Shown piece by piece: positions 43,434 to 51,769 of a stretch of DNA of 64,000 nt (position 1 is its first letter; every line of letters starts with the position of its first letter). The stretch comes from Beggiatoa alba B18LD (GTDB taxonomy: Bacteria > Pseudomonadota > Gammaproteobacteria > Beggiatoales > Beggiatoaceae): positions 2,080,634 through 2,144,633 of the forward strand of contig NZ_JH600070.1 in NCBI RefSeq assembly GCF_000245015.1, in the 5' to 3' direction. The translations under genes and the position numbers were made by a program. Under the pieces are notes generated by a model. The model was not told the origin of the DNA, searched no databases, and was given only the letters and a program-made list of their open reading frames with translations.

Positions 43434-46400
43434 ATGGCTATTCGAGTTGCTCTTAATCATTTCACACGTTACCGCTATGATCGGTCAGTGTCGATGTCAC
43501 CGCACGTAATCCGATTGCGCCCCGCCCCGCATTCCCGTACCCCCATACATGCCTACTCGCTAAATATTGAGCCAAAAGAACATTTTATAAATTGGCAACA
43601 AGACCCTTTTGGCAACTATCTTGCGCGTGTTGTATTCCCGAATAAGGTCAAAGAATTTTCTGTTGAAGTCGATGTTGTCGCAGAAATGACGGTCATCAAT
43701 CCCTTTGATTTTTTCTTAGAAGACTATGCGGAAGAATTTCCGTTCACCTATGATGAAAAGTTAGCAAAAGAATTAATTCCTTATTTAGAAATTACTGAAA
43801 GTGGTAAATTATTAACTGACTGGTTAAGTAAAGTTGATTTAAAGAAACTGCGTACTATTGACTTTTTAGTCGGCTTAAATCAACGCTTACAAAAAGATAT
43901 TGGTTACAACATCCGCATGGAGCCTGGCGTACAAAGTTGTGAGGAAACGCTGACCTTAGCGCGTGGTTCGTGTCGAGATACTGCTTGGTTACTTGTCCAA
44001 ATTCTGCGCCATTTAGGGCTTGCTGCCCGTTTTGTCTCTGGCTATCTCGTTCAGCTCGCGCCTGATATTAAATCGCTCGATGGTCCTTCAGGGCCTGAAG
44101 CCGACTTTACCGACTTACACGCATGGACAGAAGTCTTTTTACCTGGGGCGGGTTGGGTTGGCTTAGATGCTACGTCAGGGCTTTTTGCAGGTGAGGGGCA
44201 TATCCCTTTAGCATGTACACCAGACCCCAGTAACGCCGCCCCAATTACAGGCGCGGTGGATAAATGCGAAACAGAATTTTATTACCATAATCAAGTTACT
44301 CGTGTTCATGAAGACCCGCGTGTGACCAAGCCTTATACCGAAGAGCAATGGCAGTCGATTATGGCGTTAGGCTATAAAATCGATAAAGTGCTGAATGAAA
44401 ATGATGTTCGCTTAACCATGGGCGGCGAACCCACATTCGTTTCTATTGACGATATGGAAGGCGCGGAATGGAACACCGCCGCATTAGGGCCGACAAAACG
44501 TAAACTCGCCGATAATTTATTAAAACGGTTGCGTAAACGCTTTGCTGATGGTGCATCATTACATTATGGGCAAGGCAAATGGTATCCAGGCGAGCCTTTC
44601 CCGCGTTGGGCATTTGGCTGTTTCTGGCGTAAAGATGGTTTACCCGTTTGGAAAAATCCTGACCTTATTGCCGATGAATCCAAACAATATGGTTATACCC
44701 GCGTTGATGCTGAACGTTTTATGAAACAATTGGCGAAACGTCTGGGCATTAAATCACGCTATATTGTCCCTGCTTACGAGGATATGCTGTATTACCTCTG
44801 GAAAGAGGGCAACGTCCCCGCAAATTTAGACCCTAAAAAAGCGAATTTAAAAGATGATGTAGAGCGTAAACGCCTTGCCCGTTTACTCAGTGAAGGACTC
44901 GACGAGCCGACAGGGTATGTGTTGCCAATTCGTTGGTACTATCATTTTTCAGGCGGTGAATGGCGCAGTTGTCCTTGGGAATTACGACGCGGACAGCTTT
45001 ATCTCACTCCTGGAGATTCCCCAGCAGGTTTACGCTTGCCATTAGACACACTCCCATGGGTTGCTTTAGATAAGCGTGAAATTCAAGAAGAAAGAAGCCA
45101 ATTTGAACCCCATTTACCCCTGCAAGATTTTCACGGTACAGTTGCACAACGTTACAGCCAATGGATAGAAACTGACCACAGTCAAGATATTATCCACGAG
45201 CAACAAGCTGAACCCGATGATTTACCCCATAACCGTCCCCGCTACATTGAAGAGTTCGTCGATGTTGTGCGGACAGCCCTTTGTGTTGAAGCCCGTAATG
45301 GTTTCCTATATGTCTTCTTACCGCCTTTAACCCATTTAGAACATTATTTAGACCTCGTTGCCTCGATTGAAACCGTTGCCAAAGCACTCAATATGCCCGT
45401 CGCACTCGAAGGCTACGAGCCACCCCGCGACCCACGCTTATTACGGATGCACATCACCCCCGATCCTGGTGTGATAGAAGTTAATATACATCCTGCACGC
45501 AATTGGGACGAACTTGTTAATAACACAAGCATTCTGTATGACGAAGCCTATTACTCCCGTTTAGGGACAGAAAAATTTATGCTCGATGGACGGCATACAG
45601 GAACAGGTGGCGGTAATCATGTGACATTAGGCGGTGAAACCCCTGCCGATAGCCCCATGTTGCGCCGTCCTGACCTACTGCGTAGCCTAATTACCTTCTG
45701 GCAACATCACCCTAGCTTATCCTACCTTTTTTCAGGCATGTTCATTGGCCCTACCAGCCAAGCACCGCGTGTGGACGAAGCTCGCAACGAAAGCCTGTAC
45801 GAATTAGAAATTGCTTTCCAACAAATGCCTGAAGGCGAAATTGCCGCGCCGTGGTTGGTTGACCGCTTGTTAAGACATCTCCTTGTTGACCTAACAGGCA
45901 ATACCCACCGCTCTGAATTCTGCATTGACAAACTCTACTCTCCTGATAGCAATTCAGGACGGCAAGGATTAGTGGAACTACGGGCATTTGAAATGCCACC
46001 CCATGCCCGTATGAGCTTGATGCAAATGCTCTTACTGCGCGGTTTAATTGCGCATTTCTGGAAAACGCCTTACAAAAAACCGTTAGTGCGTTGGGGGACG
46101 GAATTACATGACCGTTTCTTGCTTCCGCATTTTGTGCAAGAAGACTTCAAAGACGTGATTTATACCCTCCAACAAGCGGGCTATCCTTTCCAACTTGACT
46201 GGTTTGCCCCCTTCTTCGAATTCCGCTTCCCGCATTATGGCTCTGTGCAAGTTTCGGGGATTCGTTTGGATTTACACATGGGGATAGAACCATGGCATGT
46301 GTTGGGCGAAGAAACCACCAGCACAAGCACAGCACGCTATGTTGACTCCTCCGTTGAACGGATTCAAATCAAAGCGACAGGATTAACAGATAGCCGTTAT

Positions 46401-46841
46401 GTTGTCACCTGCAATGGTCGTCGAGTTCCTTTACATAATACGGGTGTACATGGGGAATATGTTGCGGGAGTTCGTTATCGCGCATGGCAACCACCATCCG
46501 CATTACATCCCACTATCCCTGTACATGTGCCATTAGTATTTGATTTAATTGATACATGGACAGGTCGTTCCGTGGGCGGATGTACCTACCACGTTTCCCA
46601 TCCAGGGGGAAATAACAGCCCCGCATTCCCCGTGAATGCCTATGCAGCAGAATCACGACGCATGACCCGCTTCTTTGATTTTGGACACACCCCTGGCTCT
46701 GTCAAAGCCCCTGAATGGTTCAAAGGTTTAGCAGGCTTCTACCCTGAGGGCAATCCGCCACAAGTGATGAGTCCGCCCATAGAAGAGCCAAATGCAGATT
46801 ACCCTTACACCCTAGATTTACGTCGACAATCAAGGATGTAA
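43434..46841 (+). CDS. Transglutaminase-like protein fused to DUF2126
   Basis: 1135 residues. An N-terminal beta domain (about 1-90) precedes a bacterial transglutaminase-like core with the triad Cys180 (ARGSCRDTAW), His229 (DLHAWTEV) and Asp245 (LDATSGL). From about residue 320 comes the large DUF2126 region, beginning NDVRLTMGGEPTFVSIDD and including HTGTGGGNHVTLGG. This fusion is widespread and commonly linked with circularly permuted ATP-grasp/alpha-E proteins; it is thought to take part in peptide synthesis or modification, without a defined substrate. Those partner genes are absent here. No signal peptide. Confidence 0.9.
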   Translation: MAIRVALNHFTRYRYDRSVSMSPHVIRLRPAPHSRTPIHAYSLNIEPKEHFINWQQDPFGNYLARVVFPNKVKEFSVEVDVVAEMTVINPFDFFLEDYAEEFPFTYDEKLAKELIPYLEITESGKLLTDWLSKVDLKKLRTIDFLVGLNQRLQKDIGYNIRMEPGVQSCEETLTLARGSCRDTAWLLVQILRHLGLAARFVSGYLVQLAPDIKSLDGPSGPEADFTDLHAWTEVFLPGAGWVGLDATSGLFAGEGHIPLACTPDPSNAAPITGAVDKCETEFYYHNQVTRVHEDPRVTKPYTEEQWQSIMALGYKIDKVLNENDVRLTMGGEPTFVSIDDMEGAEWNTAALGPTKRKLADNLLKRLRKRFADGASLHYGQGKWYPGEPFPRWAFGCFWRKDGLPVWKNPDLIADESKQYGYTRVDAERFMKQLAKRLGIKSRYIVPAYEDMLYYLWKEGNVPANLDPKKANLKDDVERKRLARLLSEGLDEPTGYVLPIRWYYHFSGGEWRSCPWELRRGQLYLTPGDSPAGLRLPLDTLPWVALDKREIQEERSQFEPHLPLQDFHGTVAQRYSQWIETDHSQDIIHEQQAEPDDLPHNRPRYIEEFVDVVRTALCVEARNGFLYVFLPPLTHLEHYLDLVASIETVAKALNMPVALEGYEPPRDPRLLRMHITPDPGVIEVNIHPARNWDELVNNTSILYDEAYYSRLGTEKFMLDGRHTGTGGGNHVTLGGETPADSPMLRRPDLLRSLITFWQHHPSLSYLFSGMFIGPTSQAPRVDEARNESLYELEIAFQQMPEGEIAAPWLVDRLLRHLLVDLTGNTHRSEFCIDKLYSPDSNSGRQGLVELRAFEMPPHARMSLMQMLLLRGLIAHFWKTPYKKPLVRWGTELHDRFLLPHFVQEDFKDVIYTLQQAGYPFQLDWFAPFFEFRFPHYGSVQVSGIRLDLHMGIEPWHVLGEETTSTSTARYVDSSVERIQIKATGLTDSRYVVTCNGRRVPLHNTGVHGEYVAGVRYRAWQPPSALHPTIPVHVPLVFDLIDTWTGRSVGGCTYHVSHPGGNNSPAFPVNAYAAESRRMTRFFDFGHTPGSVKAPEWFKGLAGFYPEGNPPQVMSPPIEEPNADYPYTLDLRRQSRM

Positions 46842-46888
46842 ACTGATAACGGGATTGCCAGTCCTTGCTTTTCTTTGGTACACATCGC

Positions 46889-46945
46889 AAAAGACCTGCT
46901 AGGTTTTTAAAACCTAGCAGGTCTTTTTTTGTCTGAATCAGAATT
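46889..46945. repeat. Family 1 repeat fragment acting as a hairpin between convergent genes
   Basis: Perfect hairpin GACCTGCTAGG with its complement (46892-46922) and T run, then TTGTCTGAATCAGAATTAA. The final TTA is the stop codon of the permease gene on the minus strand. It probably terminates transcription from both sides. Confidence 0.75.
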
Positions 46946-47702
46946 AATAGCGCAACTTATAGCCAATCCGTAATAACCAAATACAGAAGCCACTAATAAC
47001 CATAAAAAAGAAGGTTACTATCAATAAACTCAGTTCTACTGAAGCATCTGCAGTGCCAACAAATCCATATCTAAACCCATCAATCATATAGAAAAATGGA
47101 TTGTAATGAGAAACAGTTTGCCATAAGGGAGGTAAATCATTGATAGAGTAAAAAACACCACTTAAAAAAGATAACGGTAGAATTACAAAATTTTGAAATG
47201 CAGAAACATGATCCCATTTCTCTGCCCACAGTGCCGCAATCAGTCCTAAAGCCCCCAGTACACCACTGCCTAAAATGGCAAAACTAAGAATGATAAACAA
47301 ATTATGAATAGGTAAAACGACAAACCATAACGCCGCAACCCAGACCCCAATCCCGACCAAAATACCGCGCACGATTGCCGCCCCAATAAAGGCAAGATAA
47401 ACCTCCCAATCTGACAAGGGCGCGAGCAGCATAAATACAATGTTGCCATTCATTTTCGACTGAAACAGACTCGATGAACTATTAGAAAACGCATTTTGAA
47501 TTAGCGACATCATCATTAAACCCGGCACTAAAAATGCCGTATAGTTTAAACCATGTACTTTTACATGAGCCTCTAAAACAGAGGAAAAAACAAGCAAGTA
47601 AAGTAAGTTCGTGACAACAGGCGTTAATACCGTTTGCATAGTCACTTTTAAAAATCGCCAGACTTCTTTAGCAAAAAGGGTATAAAGTCCTTGCCAATTC
47701 AT
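46944..47702 (-). CDS. yadH: ABC-2 type transporter permease (YadH-like)
   Basis: 252 residues with about six membrane segments and the ABC-2 signature region LSFLSGVFYSINDLPPLWQ near residue 175. Starts by overlapping the stop of the ATPase gene by four bases, so the two are co-translated. YadG-YadH type exporters lie next to mla genes in several gammaproteobacteria; substrate unknown. The last codon and stop run into a MITE-like fragment, which supplies the stop codon. Confidence 0.88.
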   Translation of the reverse strand: MNWQGLYTLFAKEVWRFLKVTMQTVLTPVVTNLLYLLVFSSVLEAHVKVHGLNYTAFLVPGLMMMSLIQNAFSNSSSSLFQSKMNGNIVFMLLAPLSDWEVYLAFIGAAIVRGILVGIGVWVAALWFVVLPIHNLFIILSFAILGSGVLGALGLIAALWAEKWDHVSAFQNFVILPLSFLSGVFYSINDLPPLWQTVSHYNPFFYMIDGFRYGFVGTADASVELSLLIVTFFFMVISGFCIWLLRIGYKLRY

Positions 47703-48622
47703 GTTAAATGTCTCCCCGTGAGTTTGAGGAAGACATCTTCTAAATTAGGCTCTTCCGTTTTCAGGTCTTTAAATTGAATATTAGCGTTACGCATTGCTTC
47801 TAAAACATGACTGATATTGTCTTGCTCACGATGTAAGCGCAGGACAAGCTCTTGTTCTGTGAGAGACGAAATATTGTGATGTAAATCCATAGGAATCTCA
47901 TCACGTGTATAAGGACGGGTTAAAATAAAACGAATCTGCTTATACGGATGATCTGACAGCAATACTTGCGTATCATCTAAAGCAACTAATTCCCCTTTAT
48001 TTAAAATCGCAATGCGTTCACAAAGGGCTTCTGCTTCTTCTAAATAATGCGTTGTTAAAACTATCGTATGTCCCTTTTGATGCAGGGATTTTGTAAATGT
48101 CCACAACATTTGACGCAGTTCAACATCCACACCTGCCGTCGGCTCATCTAACACAACAACGGGCGGTTTATGCACAAGGGCTTGCGCGATTAAAACCCGT
48201 CGTTTCATCCCCCCTGAAAGATGTTGTAAATTAGTATAAGCTTTATCCGTAAGGCTTAAGGTTTCTAACAACTCATCAATCCAGCCATAATTTTCTTTAC
48301 CATAACCAAAATAGCCTGATTGTAAGCGCAACATTTCGACGACGTTAAAAAAAGGGTCGTAAACCAACTCTTGAGGAACAACCCCAATTTTATGGCGTGC
48401 TTGTCGCCATTGTTGGCGCACGTCATGCCCTAAAATGGTCACTGTGCCACTACTGGCTTGAACCAATCCCCCCATAATATTAATCAGGGTAGATTTTCCT
48501 GCCCCATTTGGTCCTAACAAACCGAAAAAACTGCCTTGTGGAATATCAAACTCCACTTGCTTTAATGCCGTCAGTTCACGGTATTGCTTATGCACCTGTG
48601 AAATATGCACAGCTGCTGTCAT
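47699..48622 (-). CDS. yadG: ABC transporter ATP-binding protein (YadG-like)
   Basis: 307 residues. Walker A GPNGAGKST, signature LSGGMKRR, Walker B VVVLDEPTAGVD and LTTHYLEEAE are complete; a C-terminal extension (about 225-305) is typical of DrrA/YadG-like ATPases. Pairs with the overlapping permease gene. It is 60 bases downstream of the STAS gene. Confidence 0.9.
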   Translation of the reverse strand: MTAAVHISQVHKQYRELTALKQVEFDIPQGSFFGLLGPNGAGKSTLINIMGGLVQASSGTVTILGHDVRQQWRQARHKIGVVPQELVYDPFFNVVEMLRLQSGYFGYGKENYGWIDELLETLSLTDKAYTNLQHLSGGMKRRVLIAQALVHKPPVVVLDEPTAGVDVELRQMLWTFTKSLHQKGHTIVLTTHYLEEAEALCERIAILNKGELVALDDTQVLLSDHPYKQIRFILTRPYTRDEIPMDLHHNISSLTEQELVLRLHREQDNISHVLEAMRNANIQFKDLKTEEPNLEDVFLKLTGRHLT

Positions 48623-48682
48623 GGTAAAACCTCGCTTAATCCCAATGATGCCATCGATTAAATAATGTTAAATAATAAATTA

Positions 48683-48991
48683 TTATCTTGATTGTGTTAA
48701 AAAATCTTGCACATTGCTAACGGTTGCAAGACTCAGTAATTGCGCTGGCAGATGACGAAATTCAATAGGCTGTTGGCGGGTTAATTTGCGTAGCTCAATT
48801 AAAAAGGCAAGTCCTGCGCTATCAGTACGAGTCACGGCTTGCAACTCTATGACTTGAGGAAATTGATTTTTTTTAGCCTCCTCAAGGCAAGCCTTTAATA
48901 AAGCAGGGACGGTGGAAAAATTTAATTCACCGGTTAATCGCCAAAGTTGTGAATTTTCTACGTGTAACTGGTTCATAACTGTCTCATTCAA
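48683..48991 (-). CDS. mlaB: STAS-domain protein, MlaB-like
   Basis: 102 residues, a single STAS domain. The motif VTRTDSAGLAFLIEL is that of MlaB, the small cytoplasmic subunit that stabilises the MlaFE phospholipid transporter. Its place after mlaC and before the YadG/H exporter agrees with mla clusters. The partner ATPase MlaF and permease MlaE are not in the window. As it lies behind a long hairpin, it may be expressed separately from mlaC. Confidence 0.83.
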   Translation of the reverse strand: MNETVMNQLHVENSQLWRLTGELNFSTVPALLKACLEEAKKNQFPQVIELQAVTRTDSAGLAFLIELRKLTRQQPIEFRHLPAQLLSLATVSNVQDFLTQSR

Positions 48992-49007
48992 ATAGGTATA
49001 AAATGAG

Positions 49008-49055
49008 TAACGGCTTTAGTCAGCAACCCTTAAGCGGGAAAGACTAAAGCCGTTA
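49008..49055 (-). terminator. Long perfect hairpin between mlaC and mlaB
   Basis: Fourteen-base perfect stem TAACGGCTTTAGTC / GACTAAAGCCGTTA with a 20-base loop, inside the mlaC-mlaB gap. Read on the minus strand it is followed by CTCATTTTATACC, a modest T tract. It could be an attenuator or a processing site separating mlaC from the rest. Confidence 0.65.
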
Positions 49056-49082
49056 TTAAAACATCTAATCTAAGAATATAAC

Positions 49083-49721
49083 TTAGGAATTAGGTTTATT
49101 GCTGGTTTGGTTACGACTAGCAATTTTTTCAATCAATTTGTCCACACCAATGGTGTTGATATCAGTTTCAAATTCAGAACGATAGTTAGTAACAAGGCTC
49201 ACACCTTCAGCACTGACGTTGTAAACCTTCCATTGATTGTCATTATTCAAAAACATATCGTAGTCTAAAGACACAGGTGCTTTACCGCCATAATTAACTT
49301 TGGTACGAATGGTTAAGCGTTTGGCATCATTTTCAGCACGCACAGGGAGATAGTTGACATCAATAGAACTTGCAGCGGCTTCTATTAATGCTGCGGAATA
49401 AGTGCGCACTAATAAACTGCGGAATTCTTCCACAAAGCGTTTTTGTTGGCTCTCATTCATGCCCTGCCAATTTTTCCCTAACACCAAACGGGACATTCTT
49501 TCAAAGTCAAAAATTGGTAATACAATTTCGTCAACAAGGGGATAAACAGCGGAAGGATTAGATTTAAGGGCATCTTTATTGGTTTTAAGCGAGCTTAACA
49601 TCTTCTCAGTGGTTTGCTGTACCTGTGCTTGAGCATCAGTGGTTGCATCTGCCCAAACTTGTGCATGTGGTAAAAATGTGAGGGAAAGCAATAAACTAAC
49701 AGCTTTAATCAGTTGTTTCAT
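49083..49721 (-). CDS. mlaC: Periplasmic phospholipid-binding protein MlaC
   Basis: 212 residues with a signal peptide (cut near VWADA, residue 25). The Tol-Tol-Ttg2 fold shows LVDEIVLPIFDFERMSRLVLGKNW, FVEEFRSLLVRTYSAAL and a C-terminal GVSLVTNYRSEF, all typical. MlaC carries phospholipids between the outer-membrane MlaA complex and inner-membrane MlaFEDB. Normally mlaF, mlaE and mlaD precede it; here the sequence upstream is a short spacer and then a rearranged region with an IS remnant. Confidence 0.92.
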   Translation of the reverse strand: MKQLIKAVSLLLSLTFLPHAQVWADATTDAQAQVQQTTEKMLSSLKTNKDALKSNPSAVYPLVDEIVLPIFDFERMSRLVLGKNWQGMNESQQKRFVEEFRSLLVRTYSAALIEAAASSIDVNYLPVRAENDAKRLTIRTKVNYGGKAPVSLDYDMFLNNDNQWKVYNVSAEGVSLVTNYRSEFETDINTIGVDKLIEKIASRNQTSNKPNS

Positions 49722-49856
49722 TGGATGATGTCCTGTAGGGAATTAAAGATAGTTTTCAATACAGTAGGGGTAGTATCAGTATTTATCAAGCAGAATAACT
49801 GCTTTTTTATTGATAATTAACGATTTTTAGTCAGTCAATCGACCTATAACTAAGTA

Positions 49857-50112
49857 ACTGCGCTTATTTTATAACAAGCCCGCACATTTGCAGTGTGTTA
49901 TAAACCTGATTGTATCATTGGGTAAATCAGGCTAATGCACTTTCTCTGTATGACTAATGCTAATCCCCTTGTATTTTCCAGATAACCCTGCATGTTAGTA
50001 CGTTAAGCCATTCTCCATCACTGCTCACCCCTTTTTCCTGATTTTATTTATCTTATGCTAGATACACTGATTTTTATCCTGTTATTAATGCTGATTATTT
50101 GGTATTGGTTTG
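49857..50112 (+). repeat. 256-bp duplicated segment, copy 1
   Basis: Matches 56579-56834 with only about five differences and no gaps. It carries the upstream region and first 58 bases of the DUF3301 gene. The identity stops abruptly at 50112, where transposase sequence begins. Confidence 0.9.
50055..50112 (+). pseudogene. Truncated 5' end of a DUF3301 gene
   Basis: ATG at 50055 followed by 19 codons matching the intact gene at 56777 (hydrophobic LLLMLIIWYWF); the frame then runs into transposase DNA and stops at 50126. It is part of the duplicated segment and cannot encode the full protein. Confidence 0.85.
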
Positions 50113-50848
50113 CGACAGTCATTTAGGCAAAGCGCAGGATTATGAAGTTGATTTAGCCTTGACTCACCTTGAACATACCCAAGAAAAGGACTTGCTGTTA
50201 TGTGACCGTAACTATCCCTCTTTTCGTTTTATTTCGAGCCTCTATCAGGCACAAAGAGATTTTGTAATACGTTATTCAGCCAGTTCATTTAAACAAGCCC
50301 GCGACATGCTCATTTGAAGTACTCATCACCCGTTTACGCGATGAAACTTTACACCCCACTGCCGATTTTAAAGAACTCTATCGCTTACGCTGGGGCATTG
50401 AAACCTTCTTTGGTCTGTTAAAAACCCGTTTAGGCTTAGAGAATTTTACAGGAAAATCCGCTGAATCGGTGTATCAAGACTTTTACTCAACCGTGTATTT
50501 AACAGGCGTTGAGTCCATCTTAACCGAGAGTAGTCAACCTTGAGTTCGGCGGGTTTTATAAAACAAAACAGAGACCTGCTAGGTTTTCAAAACTTAGCAG
50601 GTCTGTTGGAACATGCGAAAAGGGTTGAAGGACTGGCAGAGATTATTCTCTTGTTTTTCATCGGGACTCACCAGACAAGCTGTTGTCTTTTTTAAAAGAA
50701 ACTCGCCGAACTCAGGTAACTAAAAAACGTACGTTTATTTCTGACTAATCCAACCTGTTCCCGAACGCATCGTTTAACACCTCGCTCTCGTTCCTCTGAA
50801 CGGGCTTTACTTTTTTATGCTCAACATTCTAAAAAATCTTGCTTTTAA
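50113..50848 (+). pseudogene. IS4-type transposase remnant, broken by frameshift and a MITE-like insertion
   Basis: Three pieces: 50113-50317 (DSHLGKAQDYEVDLAL, LLLCDRNYPSFRF), 50316-50535 in the next frame (the IS4 Y-R-E-K signature, ELYRLRWGIETFFGLLKTR), and 50734-50848 after the repeat (LFLTNPTCSRTHRLTP to a stop). The N-terminal third is absent, and the terminal inverted repeats were not found. Between the second and third pieces lies the family 1 repeat 50536-50717. It is not functional. Confidence 0.85.
50536..50717. mobile_element. MITE-like repeat family 1, reversed, lacking its core
   Basis: Reads on the plus strand from the right end: AACCTTGAGTTCGGCGGG, the GACCTGCTAGG hairpin (50573-50603), the TCCAACA/CCTT spacer and GACTCACCAGACAAG. 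It then jumps straight to CTGTTGTCTTTTTT and CTCGCCGAACTCAGGT. The core normally bounded by the two CAGACAA sequences is missing exactly between them. It interrupts the transposase remnant. Confidence 0.8.
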
Positions 50849-51106
50849 TCCTTATCTTAATGGCTTTGACCTGCTGACACCCCAACAAACTGATTAACCC
50901 GCTACTCATCAGTAAATAATGCGCAACTCATTTTTTTATGCGTGAATGCATTATGTAATCCCCACTTAAATTAAATCACGCTTGATCATTATAAATCAAC
51001 TTATTGATTTTAAAACATATAGCAATACAATCTTTATTGCATCAGAAAACACGTTATTCTGTAATAAAGCATTTTGCGAAGTTTAAGAATAAGGAAACAT
51101 CCATCA

Positions 51107-51760
51107 ATGTCACAAGTAAACTATCCTATCCGTATTTTACTCGTTGATGACCATATCGTGGTTAGAGCGGGTTATCGACGCTTGATAGAACGTCAATCAC
51201 ACCTACAAATTGTGGCAGAAGCCAGCAATGGCGAGATTGGTTATCAACTTTATATACAACATCAACCCGATGTCATTGTGATGGATTTATCCATGCCCGG
51301 TAGAGGTGGCATTACAACCATTCAACGTTTATCCTCACGAACCAATAAAGCCCGTGTGTTAGTTTTTTCTATGCACGAAGAACCCATTTTTGCAGAACAC
51401 GCGCTATTAGCAGGGGCATCGGGCTATATTACTAAAAGTAGCGCACCAGAAGTATTAGTAGAAGCAATAGAGCGGGTTGCACAAGGTGAAATGTATCTGG
51501 GAAACGATATTGCGCAAAAACTGGCTTTACACAGTGTACTGAACAACGCAAGCACAGGCATAAAAAATTTATCTACCCGCGAATTTGAAGTATTTCGCTT
51601 GTTAGCTGAAGGATTATCAACAACAGATATTGCTGCACAACTCGCAGTTAGCCACAAAACAATTGCCAACTACTACAGCCAAATCCGCCAAAAACTAAAC
51701 GTCAACAACACCGCAGAATTAATTCGATTAGCAATTCGTCACGGTATTGTGAAAATCTAA
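51107..51760 (+). CDS. NarL/FixJ-type response regulator
   Basis: 217 residues from ATG 51107 with AAGGAA ten bases upstream; an earlier in-frame TTG adds 11 residues of no conserved sequence. The receiver (about 6-120) has ILLVDDH, phospho-Asp60 in IVMDLSMPGRGG and the Lys in YITKSSAPE. A LuxR-type helix-turn-helix (about 150-215) includes LSTREFEVFRLLAEGLSTTDIA and VSHKTIANYYSQIRQKL. It forms a pair with the histidine kinase starting 10 bases after it and lies upstream of the PQQ dehydrogenase gene, a plausible target. Confidence 0.93.
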   Translation: MSQVNYPIRILLVDDHIVVRAGYRRLIERQSHLQIVAEASNGEIGYQLYIQHQPDVIVMDLSMPGRGGITTIQRLSSRTNKARVLVFSMHEEPIFAEHALLAGASGYITKSSAPEVLVEAIERVAQGEMYLGNDIAQKLALHSVLNNASTGIKNLSTREFEVFRLLAEGLSTTDIAAQLAVSHKTIANYYSQIRQKLNVNNTAELIRLAIRHGIVKI

Positions 51761-51769
51761 AGAGTTATA

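Noticed and set aside
48683-48991. STAS protein as the substrate of the SpoIIE-type phosphatase at 41189
   Set aside because: Its motif and position fit MlaB, and it is on the other strand in the mla cluster.
50099-50317. 72-residue frame as an intact small gene
   Set aside because: It is a fragment of an IS4-type transposase fused by chance to the truncated DUF3301 start.
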